Notes under the pieces: generated by a model
Told to the model about the DNA's origin: nothing
Databases searched by the model: none
What the model saw: only the letters and a program-made list of their open reading frames with translations
Translations under genes and position numbers: made by a program
In this document: one piece after another, positions 55,636-64,000 of the stretch
Position numbering within the stretch: the first letter of the stretch is position 1
Layout of the letters: the number at the start of each line of letters is the position of its first letter
Assembly: GCF_000789235.1 (NCBI RefSeq)
Contig: NZ_KN525716.1
Span: 62,001 to 126,000 of the forward strand
Source: Wocania ichthyoenteri Th78
GTDB taxonomy: Bacteria > Bacteroidota > Bacteroidia > Flavobacteriales > Flavobacteriaceae
DNA length: 64,000 nt
Direction of reading: 5' to 3'

Positions 55636-56556
55636 ATGAACGAAATAAAAATATTCTCACCAGCTACAGTAGCCAATGTTGCCTGTGGTTTTGATGTTTT
55701 AGGCTTTTGCTTAGATACGGTTGGAGACGAAATGGTAATTAGAAAAATCGATAAAAAAGGCATTTTTATAACTAAAATAGAAGGGTTTGATTTGCCTTAT
55801 GAAACCGAATTAAATGTAGCTGGAGTTTCGGCTTTAGCAATGTACAAAGCTTCTAAACCAGATTGTGGATTTGAGATTGAAATCTATAAAAACATAAAAC
55901 CAGGAAGTGGTATTGGTAGTAGTGCAGCAAGTGCAGTTGGTAGTGTTTTTGGAATGAATGAGCTTTTAGGAAAACCATATAATAAAACCCAACTCACAGA
56001 ATTTGCTATTAAAGGTGAAGCTTTAGCTAGTAAATGTGAGCATGCCGATAATTTAGCTCCAGCAATTTTTGGAGGTTTTACTTTGGTTAAAAGCATGTCA
56101 CCTCTTGAGGTTTTACAAATTCCTGTGCCTAATAATTTGTACGCTATTATTATTCATCCACAAATTGAAATAAGAACTTCTGAGGCTAGAACGATACTTC
56201 CTAAACAAATTACGCTTCAAGAAGCCATAACACAATGGGCTAATTTTGGAAGTTTGATTCATGGTTTACACACCAACGATTATCAATTAATTAAAAGATC
56301 CTTGCACGATGTTATTATAGAACCACATAGAAGTAAATTAATACCTTATTTTGTAGACGTAAAACAAGCAGCTTTAAAAAATGGTGCTTTAGGTTGTGGC
56401 ATTTCTGGATCTGGACCTTCAATGTTTTTTTTATCTGAAGGAATAGAACAATCTAAAAATGTGGAAATTGCAGTTAAAAAAACATATTCAAAAACTGATA
56501 TAGAATTTGAAACTTATGTATCTAAAATAAATACAGAAGGAATAAAAATAATATAA
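55636..56556 (+). CDS. thrB: Homoserine kinase
   Basis: A 306-residue GHMP kinase that phosphorylates homoserine. The ATP loop is KPGSGIGSSAASAVG near residue 90, and the opening FSPATVANVACGFDVLGF and the end GCGISGSGPSMFFL are typical of ThrB. It stands in the thr operon 87 bases after thrA, behind the long RNA hairpin. No unusual feature is seen in the protein. Confidence 0.97.
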   Translation: MNEIKIFSPATVANVACGFDVLGFCLDTVGDEMVIRKIDKKGIFITKIEGFDLPYETELNVAGVSALAMYKASKPDCGFEIEIYKNIKPGSGIGSSAASAVGSVFGMNELLGKPYNKTQLTEFAIKGEALASKCEHADNLAPAIFGGFTLVKSMSPLEVLQIPVPNNLYAIIIHPQIEIRTSEARTILPKQITLQEAITQWANFGSLIHGLHTNDYQLIKRSLHDVIIEPHRSKLIPYFVDVKQAALKNGALGCGISGSGPSMFFLSEGIEQSKNVEIAVKKTYSKTDIEFETYVSKINTEGIKII

Positions 56557-56560
56557 GATT

Positions 56561-56682
56561 CGTCATTGCGAATCATTCTTTTTTGAATGATGTAGCAATC
56601 TGTTTGTTATAAACTTGAATAAAAATTAAAAATCATTAATTAAAATATTATCACGCTTCATTTTATTACGCTCATAATGACG
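56561..56682. repeat. REP/MITE-like element between thrB and thrC
   Basis: A 122-base element whose ends are imperfect inverted copies: CGTCATTGCGA (56561-56571) and TCATAATGACG (56672-56682), nine of eleven matching. Just inside the left end, ATCATTC and GAATGAT (56572-56591) form a hairpin, and ATTGC pairs with GCAAT around it. The CGTCATTGCGA...GCAATCT pattern is like interspersed repeats in many genomes of this group. It carries no gene. Confidence 0.6.
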
Positions 56683-56707
56683 TAATTATTCGTGGCAAAA
56701 TAAAAAT

Positions 56708-58000
56708 ATGAATTACTACAGTCTAAACAAAAAAGCACCAAACGCATCATTTAAAGATGCTGTTATTAAAGGATTAGCACCAGATAAAGGATTGTATTTC
56801 CCAGAAACCATTACAACTCTACCTAAATCATTTTGGGATAATATTGATAATTTATCACATACAGAAATCGCATTCGAAGCCATTAAACAATTCGTGTCTC
56901 CTGAGATTCCAGAAGCTACATTAAAAACAATAGTAGAAGAAACCTTATCGTTTGATTTTCCAGTAGTAAAACTAAATGATAATATTTCCACTTTAGAGTT
57001 ATTTCATGGTCCAACCATGGCTTTTAAAGATGTCGGTGCACGTTTTATGGCGCGTTGTTTAGGTTATTTTAATAAAGACAACACCAACGAAGTTACTGTT
57101 TTAGTAGCCACATCTGGCGATACTGGTGGTGCAGTAGCCAACGGGTTTTTAGGTGTAAAAGGGGTTAATGTAGTTATACTCTACCCTAGTGAAAAAGTAA
57201 GCGATATACAAGAAAAACAACTAACAACACTCGGTCAAAACATTAAAGCATTAGAAGTTAATGGTACGTTTGACGATTGTCAAGCGATGGTTAAAACCGC
57301 ATTTTTAGATGAAAGCTTAACAAGTAATATGCAACTTACTTCTGCTAATTCTATAAATGTTGCACGTTGGTTACCGCAATTATTTTACTTTATGTTTGCT
57401 TACAAGCAATTACATAAAAAGTATAATGACATTGTGTTTTCTGTACCAAGCGGAAATTTTGGTAATGTATGTGCAGGTATGATGGCACAACAATTGGGTT
57501 TACCCATAAAGCATTTTATAGCATCTAATAACGAGAATAATGTAGTAACTAGGTATTTACAAACACAGTTATACAGCACTAAGCCTTCAGTACAAACTAT
57601 AAGTAATGCTATGGATGTTGGCGACCCAAGTAATTTTATTCGTATTCAAGAAATTTATAAAAATAAGTTTGAAGCGTTAAAAGACAACCTGTCCTCTTAT
57701 AGCTTTTCTGATGGTGAAACTAAAGCGGCTATGTTAGAAATTTACAATAATTACAACTACGTTGCAGATCCGCATGGTGCTGTTGGCTATTTAGGCTGCA
57801 AAGCCCATTTAAAAGATTCCCCAAATACGCATTGTGTGTTTTTAGAAACCGCACATCCTACAAAGTTTTTAGATGTTGTAGAAACTGTTATTAAAGAAGA
57901 ACAGCCTTTACCAGAGCAAATACAATCTGTTATGGGGAAAGAAAAAGTAGCTATTAAGATTTCTACTTATGAGGATTTAAAAATATTTTTGTTGAAGTAA
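56708..58000 (+). CDS. thrC: Threonine synthase
   Basis: A 430-residue PLP enzyme that converts phosphohomoserine to threonine. The cofactor lysine is in GPTMAFKDVGARF near residue 107, and the phosphate-binding block is VATSGDTGGAVANGF. The length fits the shorter class. It closes the thrA-thrB-thrC operon, but a repeat element now separates it from thrB by 151 bases, which may weaken or supplement read-through. Confidence 0.97.
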   Translation: MNYYSLNKKAPNASFKDAVIKGLAPDKGLYFPETITTLPKSFWDNIDNLSHTEIAFEAIKQFVSPEIPEATLKTIVEETLSFDFPVVKLNDNISTLELFHGPTMAFKDVGARFMARCLGYFNKDNTNEVTVLVATSGDTGGAVANGFLGVKGVNVVILYPSEKVSDIQEKQLTTLGQNIKALEVNGTFDDCQAMVKTAFLDESLTSNMQLTSANSINVARWLPQLFYFMFAYKQLHKKYNDIVFSVPSGNFGNVCAGMMAQQLGLPIKHFIASNNENNVVTRYLQTQLYSTKPSVQTISNAMDVGDPSNFIRIQEIYKNKFEALKDNLSSYSFSDGETKAAMLEIYNNYNYVADPHGAVGYLGCKAHLKDSPNTHCVFLETAHPTKFLDVVETVIKEEQPLPEQIQSVMGKEKVAIKISTYEDLKIFLLK

Positions 58001-58080
58001 ATACTACAAGTGAAATTATATTCATAAAATATTTTAAATATGTCAACTCATATTTATTCAATGAGATTAATGGTTTAAAT

Positions 58081-58113
58081 TTTGCTATGTACTAAATATT
58101 CTTTCGTAATTTG
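58081..58113 (+). promoter_or_regulatory. Possible promoter of the hybrid histidine kinase
   Basis: TTTG (58081-58084) and TAATTTG (58107-58113) are 22 bases apart. The -7 element is one base shorter than TAnnTTTG. Confidence 0.3.
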
Positions 58114-58142
58114 CATTAAGTTATTCATTATAGCTTAATTTG

Positions 58143-60782
58143 ATGAAGTATAGACATTCAATTGTATTTCGATTAGCACTTTTTTTTACGGGATTAATCA
58201 TCTTTTCTATTTTACTATCAGGCTATTTGGTATTTAAAAAATCATCCCATGTGATTATTGAATATTCCAAAAAGCGAATGGTATTTGAGTCTGAACTTGC
58301 GGAACAAGCTTTTTATGCTTTGCTAGGAGAAGTTTCTAATGATATAGCCGTAATAGCTTCAAGTCCATCTTTACAAAATTATGTGCTTGGCGATTTCTCA
58401 AAGAAAGCTAATAAGGATATCAATCAGTTGTTTAGCACAGTTCTTAAAAATAAAGCTTCCTATTTTCAAATTAGATATATAGGTACAAAAAATAACGGTG
58501 AAGAAATTATCCGTTTCGATAAAATAGATGGCAAAATATTAAAATCCAATGATTTACAGAAAAAGGGTGATCGAGATTATTTTAAAGAGGCTATTGGCAT
58601 AAAAAAAGGGGAATTCTATTTTTCCAAAATCAATTTAAACGAAGAATATGGAGTCATCAGTCTACCCTACACACCAACATTAAGAGCAGCAAGTCCCATT
58701 TTTAATGTATCCAATAAAATTATTGGAATTGTTATTATAAATGTGAATTTAAATAAATTTTATAATATTCTTAATAAAATATCTAACGAAGAATCTCAAC
58801 TTTATTTAATTAATTCTGAAGGTGAATATTTATATGCACCTGAAAAGAATAAAGAATTTGCTTCTCAAAAGAATAAGATCTATAACTTTTATGAGGATTT
58901 CAGTGTTGACTCTAACACCATCATAAACTCTGAAAACAAAAGTGACAATTCAACAAAAATATTAGGTAATGGTGTGCTTAGCTACATAAAAGAATTAAAT
59001 TATTTTCAGGAAAAGAGAAAGATTTATTTGATTTCAACCATAAAACAAAATGTGCTTCTCAAAAGTGCCCAATCTGTTAGAAGCGACAGTATTCAAACAT
59101 TGCTATGGGTGTGTTTAATTTCCATTTTGGTTTCTTGGCTTTTTGTAAGCTTCATTTCAAAAAAAATTAACCAAGTTACCAAAGCCATTAGTAACTACGA
59201 TAAAGGGTTAGCTGTTAATATCGAACTTCCAATAAATAGAAATGATGAAATAGGTATTTTAGCTAGGGCATTTGATAAAATGAAAACCAAAATTGACCAA
59301 AATTTAAAAAAACTCAATACAGCTCTTGAAAAAGAAAAGCAAGCAAAACAACAGCGGGATGAGTTTTTGCAAAATATGAGCCACGAAATGCGAACGCCGC
59401 TTAATGCCATTTTAGGACTTAACCAATTGCTACGTAAAAACACACCGTCAGATGCGCAATTGCCTATAATTGGAGCGTTGGAACGTAGTTCTAATAATTT
59501 AGCTGGTTTAGTTTATGATGTTCTAGACCATAAAAAGCTTGTTGAAGGAAACTTGAATATTAAATATCAGCCCACCAATATATGCCAACTCTTGAAGGAT
59601 ATACATTCAAGTTACCGCTATGAAGCCATACAAAAAGGTTTGTCGTTTAATATTGAAATAGAGGAACAACTTGAAAATGAAACTTTTCAAACAGATCCGT
59701 TACGCTTGTCTCAAATTATAACCAATCTAGTAGTAAATGCCATAAAATTTACTTTAAATGGAAATATTACTTTGCATGCTGCCATTGTAGAGCATAACGG
59801 AAAATTCATAGAAATTAGAGTTACAGATACGGGTATTGGTATTTTACCTGAGAATATCAACAAAATAAACAATCGTTATTTTCAAGAAAGCGACCATATA
59901 TCAGGACGCTATGGGGGGTATGGTCTAGGTTTATCAATTGTTAAACAACTAACTAACTTGTTTGGAGGCTCTTTTAAAGCCAAAACAAAAAAAGGCAGTG
60001 GATCAGAATTCTATGTTAAGCTTCCTGCCATTCCTTCAACTTTAAATAAAAGTAAAAACGATAATTCATTAAAAGAAATCACCTTACCCCAGCTGGAGCA
60101 TTCTTATAAAATTCTTCATATAGAAGATGATAGCTCTACATTGGAATTAATGAAGCATATTCTAGAAGATAAATACATTATTTTAAAACAAGTTACAAAA
60201 TTGGATGATGCTAAAGAATATTTAGCCCAAAATTCTCCTGATATAATTTTTAGCGATTTATTGCTAAATGAAACCCAACTAAAGTCAGAGCTTAAAAATT
60301 GGATAAAAACAAAAAAAATAGATTGCCCGCTTGTTTTAATTTCGGCTTTAGAACCTGAAGTCATGGCATCTATAAGCCCTATGTATTTTCAAAAACCCTT
60401 TGATATAGATCACTTAAAAGATTTTATACACAAAATATTAGGAGCTAATGAATTTTCATTACCAGATTTCTCCAATATATACAGCAATTATGATTATGAT
60501 AACAGTAAGATTGTTAAAGTACTTAATTTACTTATAGATGAATTTGAAACTTACATGACACGAATCGATACTTGTATTGCCACCAAAAACCAAGACGAAT
60601 GGGAAGCTATTTTACATAAACTTATAGCTCATATAAACAACTTAAAATTAACCTCTTTATTGGACGTGCTGCCCAATGAGGTTAAATCTTTAAAACAAAA
60701 AAATGCCCAAAAAGTATATAACACATTTGCGTATTACCTTTGTTGTTTTAGATTAGAAAAACGTATTAATTTAAAAGATTGA
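58143..60782 (+). CDS. Hybrid sensor histidine kinase with receiver domain
   Basis: An 879-residue membrane sensor. ATG at 58143 is used instead of TTG at 58140, which adds one residue. A first membrane helix (about 8-30), a periplasmic double-Cache-like sensor (35-315), a second helix (LLWVCLISILVSWLFVSFI) and a HAMP segment precede the kinase. The phosphoacceptor is H414 in MSHEMRTPLNAILG, followed by N-box NLVVNAIKF, DTGIGI and GGYGLGLS. The C-terminal receiver has D705 in IIFSDLLLN and the Lys in YFQKPF. A last helical stretch (LIAHINNLKL) may be a degenerate Hpt. It overlaps the LytTR regulator gene tail to tail by 17 bases. The signal is unknown. Confidence 0.93.
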   Translation: MKYRHSIVFRLALFFTGLIIFSILLSGYLVFKKSSHVIIEYSKKRMVFESELAEQAFYALLGEVSNDIAVIASSPSLQNYVLGDFSKKANKDINQLFSTVLKNKASYFQIRYIGTKNNGEEIIRFDKIDGKILKSNDLQKKGDRDYFKEAIGIKKGEFYFSKINLNEEYGVISLPYTPTLRAASPIFNVSNKIIGIVIINVNLNKFYNILNKISNEESQLYLINSEGEYLYAPEKNKEFASQKNKIYNFYEDFSVDSNTIINSENKSDNSTKILGNGVLSYIKELNYFQEKRKIYLISTIKQNVLLKSAQSVRSDSIQTLLWVCLISILVSWLFVSFISKKINQVTKAISNYDKGLAVNIELPINRNDEIGILARAFDKMKTKIDQNLKKLNTALEKEKQAKQQRDEFLQNMSHEMRTPLNAILGLNQLLRKNTPSDAQLPIIGALERSSNNLAGLVYDVLDHKKLVEGNLNIKYQPTNICQLLKDIHSSYRYEAIQKGLSFNIEIEEQLENETFQTDPLRLSQIITNLVVNAIKFTLNGNITLHAAIVEHNGKFIEIRVTDTGIGILPENINKINNRYFQESDHISGRYGGYGLGLSIVKQLTNLFGGSFKAKTKKGSGSEFYVKLPAIPSTLNKSKNDNSLKEITLPQLEHSYKILHIEDDSSTLELMKHILEDKYIILKQVTKLDDAKEYLAQNSPDIIFSDLLLNETQLKSELKNWIKTKKIDCPLVLISALEPEVMASISPMYFQKPFDIDHLKDFIHKILGANEFSLPDFSNIYSNYDYDNSKIVKVLNLLIDEFETYMTRIDTCIATKNQDEWEAILHKLIAHINNLKLTSLLDVLPNEVKSLKQKNAQKVYNTFAYYLCCFRLEKRINLKD

Positions 60783-61446
60783 TTTTTTTCAACACCTCTT
60801 TTTCATAACTCTGGCTTACTGGAATATGTGTATTGTTAATTTCCATAAAATTATTTCCAATAGTACTTATTTTATTTAAATTAACAATATAGGAACGATG
60901 TACCCTTTGAAAATAATTTGGTAATTTAACTTCTAAATCTTTCATAGTCATTAAGGTTAATATTTTACTATTGTTACTGAAAACCGAAATATAATTAGCC
61001 TCAGATTTAAAATAAAACACTTCTTCTAAATTAATTTTAACCAATTTATTTCCATCTTTAACAAATAACCTATCCGCCTTGTTTTTATACTTTGAAATAA
61101 AATTATTAACCTTCTGAAAGCCTTTAAAAAACCTAGGAAAATTAATTGGTTTAACTAAAAAATCAACTATTTGATTGTAATTATAGGAATCTGATGCAAA
61201 GTTTTTATTTGAAGTTATCATTATAACAGCTGCGTTTTCGTCCACGATTTTCAAAATATCTTCCCCTGTTATATCTGGCAAATTGTAATCCAATAAAATG
61301 ATATCAAAATGGGATCGATTTAAAATATTTATTGATTCAAACCCCGAAGTTGTAGTTACTACACTGGTAATTTCATCAATCTTATTGCAAAAATGCTCAA
61401 GCAAGTCACACATTAAAGGATCATCATCTATTATAAGGCATGTCAT
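60766..61446 (-). CDS. LytTR-family response regulator
   Basis: A 226-residue regulator. ATG at 61446 starts MTCLIIDDDPLMC; a TTG at 61500 would add 18 residues before the conserved start of the receiver. The receiver domain has D53 as phosphoacceptor in IILLDYNLPD, and Lys in VDFLVKPI. The LytTR DNA-binding domain follows from about residue 130 (FVKDGNKLVKINLEEVFYF, RVHRSYIVNLNKI). It probably works with the hybrid kinase whose gene runs toward it. Their overlap by 17 bases means antisense pairing of the two mRNA ends is possible. Targets are not known. Confidence 0.93.
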   Translation of the reverse strand: MTCLIIDDDPLMCDLLEHFCNKIDEITSVVTTTSGFESINILNRSHFDIILLDYNLPDITGEDILKIVDENAAVIMITSNKNFASDSYNYNQIVDFLVKPINFPRFFKGFQKVNNFISKYKNKADRLFVKDGNKLVKINLEEVFYFKSEANYISVFSNNSKILTLMTMKDLEVKLPNYFQRVHRSYIVNLNKISTIGNNFMEINNTHIPVSQSYEKEVLKKINLLN

Positions 61447-61561
61447 AGTTTTATCAAATAAATTACATGTTTCGTCAAGCAATATAATTAAACCGTACAA
61501 TAAAAAAACATAATAATGAGCAAAAGGTTAATATTGAAATATAAAAACCACTAAAAAAATT

Positions 61562-63046
61562 ATGAAATTAAAAACCATTCCATTAGCCATTATTGCATGT
61601 TGTTTCTTCTTTTTCACGAATTGCAAAGATAATTCTAAAAGTAAAATGGCTAAAAACATTGTCAATAAAACAGAACAACCAAAAGGAGAAAACAATGTGG
61701 CTTACCAATGGGCTTATTTAGCACTGGAAGGCACTGCAAACGATACTGATAAATTTAAACCAAGACCAACTATTACTTCTAGGTTTTTAGGTCTTATTTT
61801 CACCTCTATGCTTGATGCTTGGACCAGATATGATGATAAAGCTAATCCTGTATACTTATCAGATGTCCCGCGTCAATCAGAAACAGAAAGAACATTAATA
61901 AATAAAGAAATAGCTGTTAGCTATGCGGCTTATAGAGCTCTAAACGAATATTATTTTTCAGATAGTATCATGTTTAGAAATAAAATGATAAAACTAGGAT
62001 ACGATCCTGATAATACTAGTCTAGATCCTAATACGCCAGAAGGTATTGGTAATTTAGCAGCAAAAATGGTTATTGAAGCACGTAAGACAGATGGATCTAA
62101 TCAATATGGCGAGGTAGAAGGTTCTATGGGCAAACCTTATTTTGATTATACGGGGTATACCCCTGTAAACGATGTTGATAATAATGTTGACTTAAACAGA
62201 TGGCAACCTAAACTCTTTTCAGATGGCAAAGGCGGTAAGTTTGCTCCTGGGTGTTTAACACCATATTGGCAAAAAGTGAAACCTCTTTTATTGAATTCAG
62301 CAAATCAATTTCGTCCTGGTCCGCCACCTATGGTAGGCTCAGAACAATTAAAAAAAGAAGTTCAAGAAGTTATAGAACTACAAGCTAATTTAACTCCAGA
62401 GAATAAAGCCTTAGTAGAATTTATGCGTGATGGACCAAAATCTGTACAGCAAGCTGGACATTGGCTTAAGTTTGCTCAAGATGTTTCTAGAAGAGACCAT
62501 AACACTCTAGATGAAGATGTGAAAATGTATTTTTTAGTGGAATCTGTTGCTATGGATGGTTTTATAGCTTGCTGGGATTCTAAAATGTTTTATGATTATG
62601 CCCGTCCTTATGCCTTAGTACATGACTACTATCAAGATCAGATTATCAAGGCCTGGGGTGGGCCAGAAAAGGGCATGACTCAACTTAAAGGACAAGAATG
62701 GAGACCTTATTCTCCAGATACTTTTTTATGTCCTCCTTTTCCAAGTTATGTTTCTGGCCATAGTACAATAAGTGGTGGCTGTGCGGAAGCGTTAAAGTTG
62801 TTTACAGGTGATGACAAATTCGGATCGGAGGCTGAATTGATACCAGGTGCACTTACTGAACCAAATAACCTTGGCAATCCTGTAATTCTTAAATTTCCGA
62901 CATTTACTAAAACTGCAGAAATGGCAGGCATCTCTAGAGTAATGGGGGGCTATCATATTCAAGCAGATAACATCGAAGGCCTTAATTTAGGGCGTAAAAT
63001 TGCACGTTATAACTATAAAAAATATCTAGAGCTTGTAGGTGAATAA
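61562..63046 (+). CDS. Vanadium-dependent haloperoxidase, lipoprotein
   Basis: A 494-residue PAP2/haloperoxidase fold protein. All three vanadate-site motifs are complete: K341-x6-R348-P349 in KMFYDYARP, PSYVSGH at 394-400 with H400, and S458-R459-x5-H465-xxx-D469 in SRVMGGYHIQAD, where H465 would be the axial ligand. The N-terminus is a lipoprotein signal (FFFFTNC, Cys at about 21), so it should be anchored to a membrane and face outward. Members in flavobacteria include bromo- and iodoperoxidases; related phosphatases share the motifs, so the halide cannot be decided. It is followed by a long palindrome and a small membrane gene. Confidence 0.9.
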   Translation: MKLKTIPLAIIACCFFFFTNCKDNSKSKMAKNIVNKTEQPKGENNVAYQWAYLALEGTANDTDKFKPRPTITSRFLGLIFTSMLDAWTRYDDKANPVYLSDVPRQSETERTLINKEIAVSYAAYRALNEYYFSDSIMFRNKMIKLGYDPDNTSLDPNTPEGIGNLAAKMVIEARKTDGSNQYGEVEGSMGKPYFDYTGYTPVNDVDNNVDLNRWQPKLFSDGKGGKFAPGCLTPYWQKVKPLLLNSANQFRPGPPPMVGSEQLKKEVQEVIELQANLTPENKALVEFMRDGPKSVQQAGHWLKFAQDVSRRDHNTLDEDVKMYFLVESVAMDGFIACWDSKMFYDYARPYALVHDYYQDQIIKAWGGPEKGMTQLKGQEWRPYSPDTFLCPPFPSYVSGHSTISGGCAEALKLFTGDDKFGSEAELIPGALTEPNNLGNPVILKFPTFTKTAEMAGISRVMGGYHIQADNIEGLNLGRKIARYNYKKYLELVGE

Positions 63047-63067
63047 AAGCATTCAACTATTAAAATC

Positions 63068-63109
63068 ACGTATTATTCATTTGGTTAATTAACCAAATGA
63101 ATAATACGT
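63068..63109. terminator. Perfect 42-base palindrome after the haloperoxidase gene
   Basis: Both arms are 21 bases and complement each other without a mismatch or a loop, centred at 63088/63089 on GGTTAATTAACC. It lies 21 bases after the stop. The stem is AT-rich and lacks a clear T-run after it, so it may be a terminator, an mRNA 3' stabiliser, or a protein-binding site. Confidence 0.6.
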
Positions 63110-63125
63110 ATATAAAAATTTTATT

Positions 63126-63554
63126 ATGGTACGTTTTATAACTAATATAAACAAAACTAGATTATTAACTATAAGCATAGGTATTATTTATTCATGGTTT
63201 GGAGCTCTTAAATTTTTTCCAGAACTAAGTCCTGCTGATACTCTTGCAAAAAAGACCATTTCATTTTTAACCATAGGAGTTTTACCAGAAATGATTAGTA
63301 TTTTAACTTTAGCACTCATAGAAGTAATCATTGGATTTTTTTTAATATTTAACTTTCAACTAAAAAAGGCTATTATTATTGCTATTCTTCATTTAGTACT
63401 TACATTTATTCCTGTATTTTTTTTTCCAGATATTTCGTTTTCTAAAGCCCCATTTGTGCTAACTTTAGAGGGACAATATATTATAAAAAACATTGTCATT
63501 ATTAGTGCTCTACTATTAATCTATACGTTAGATAATCATAAAACTATTGCCTAA
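63126..63554 (+). CDS. DoxX-like small membrane protein
   Basis: A 142-residue protein with four hydrophobic helices and the DoxX-type opening IGIIYSWFGALKFFPELSPAD. It may be related to the DoxX/YkgB group, which is linked to quinone or redox stress. It sits 79 bases after the haloperoxidase stop and could be cotranscribed if the palindrome does not stop transcription. A joint role in redox defence is possible but not shown. Confidence 0.75.
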   Translation: MVRFITNINKTRLLTISIGIIYSWFGALKFFPELSPADTLAKKTISFLTIGVLPEMISILTLALIEVIIGFFLIFNFQLKKAIIIAILHLVLTFIPVFFFPDISFSKAPFVLTLEGQYIIKNIVIISALLLIYTLDNHKTIA

Positions 63555-63902
63555 TTTATAATATTAGGGCATACTAAATAAGATGACATCAGAAAAATGA
63601 GCAAAAACTAGTTAATTTATTTATCAAAAACTAAAATATCATGCAAGTTTGCTGCTAATTAGAAAATGTTATAAACATGTTTTGGAGTGATTATTATATT
63701 AAGGAAATTAATTTACCAAAAGTTAGGCTTAAATTGTGATTTTTTTCGATATGCTCTAAAAATTGAAACTAATGACAACTTAAAAAGTTTAGTACACTAA
63801 AGTTATCTCGCACAATGCTTTTCATTATTTTTCCTTCAGCGAAAGCGATATATATAAAATTTCTATACATTTGCTTTACCAAAAATTAATAGATTTTAGT
63901 AA
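63555..63902. other. 348-base intergenic region before gcvT
   Basis: No gene, repeat or RNA is recognised. The only signal seen is the -7-like TACATTTG at 63866-63873. Short reading frames here are below 25 codons and do not resemble leader peptides. Confidence 0.6.
63866..63873 (+). promoter_or_regulatory. -7 promoter element of gcvT
   Basis: TACATTTG is a perfect TAnnTTTG match 29 bases before the ATG at 63903. No -33 TTTG is seen. Confidence 0.45.
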
Positions 63903-64000
63903 ATGAAAAACACAGCCTTAACTCAAACTCACGAAGCTCTTGGAGCAAAAATGGTACCCTTTGCAGGCTATAATATGCCTGTGCAATATGAAGGTGTAAA
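63903..64000 (+). CDS. gcvT: Glycine cleavage system T protein (aminomethyltransferase), N-terminal fragment
   Basis: Only the first 32 codons are in the window. [16 protein letters not shown] followed by [13 protein letters not shown] is the conserved start of GcvT, which releases ammonia and passes the methylene group of glycine to tetrahydrofolate. The start codon is preceded by an AT-rich leader with a -7 element at 63866. The gene continues past the right edge. Confidence 0.9.
   Translation, partial: MKNTALTQTHEALGAKMVPFAGYNMPVQYEGV

Noticed and set aside
61447-61500. TTG-initiated extension of the LytTR regulator
   Set aside because: The 18 residues precede the conserved receiver start MTCLIIDDDP and look like leader DNA translated by chance.

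Overview
The window is AT-rich DNA from a bacterium of the Bacteroidota, most likely a marine member of the Flavobacteriaceae. The evidence is the gene content (monofunctional proline dehydrogenase, a ThrA-ThrB-ThrC operon, a vanadium haloperoxidase, LytTR regulation), lipoprotein signals with flavobacterial style, and -7 elements of the TAnnTTTG type instead of sigma-70 boxes. No rRNA, tRNA, CRISPR array, transposase or phage gene was seen.

About 50 kb (1-51151) is a large capsule or exopolysaccharide locus, with housekeeping genes (proline dehydrogenase, aroB) near its left edge. On the left, a minus-strand operon (11338 to 5025) encodes a PglE-type aminotransferase, a PglF/CapD-type dehydratase, a Wza-like export lipoprotein and a Wzc-like tyrosine autokinase; a PHP-type phosphatase lies tail to tail with the kinase. 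A divergent plus-strand block (12022-25960) makes UDP-HexNAcA with a WbpP/TviC-type epimerase and a TviB-type dehydrogenase. It then encodes a Wzx flippase, a QueC-like PP-loop protein paired with a pyruvyl transferase, several GT4/GT2 glycosyltransferases, a GINT1-like protein and an EpsG-type polymerase. A strong bidirectional terminator and a minus-strand beta-helix lipoprotein close that block.

From 28494 to 37025 lies a gene set that does not look like ordinary capsule machinery: a short alpha-toroid protein with a class II terpene cyclase DxDD motif, a natural fusion of an acyltransferase domain to a cytochrome P450, an ABC exporter, two glycosyltransferases and a UbiA-family prenyltransferase. 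I read this as a putative terpenoid or lipid glycoside pathway.

From 37219 to 51151 the locus returns to glycan assembly with a decoration module. It holds PglA/PglC/PglD-type genes (which complete a bacillosamine-like route with the left-hand operon), a stand-alone amino-acid adenylation enzyme, a carrier protein, two kinds of GNAT proteins including a 1236-residue flavoprotein fused to two FemAB-like domains, an MBOAT/SGNH O-acylation pair, an ATP-grasp ligase and a JmjC-like hydroxylase. Together these suggest a glycan carrying a modified amino acid on an amino sugar.

The right end (51200-64000) is mostly housekeeping: Nnr NAD(P)HX repair, the threonine operon with a Thr-rich leader peptide that sits in a different frame from any long ORF, a hybrid histidine kinase overlapping a LytTR regulator tail to tail, a vanadium-dependent haloperoxidase with a DoxX-like membrane protein, and the start of gcvT.
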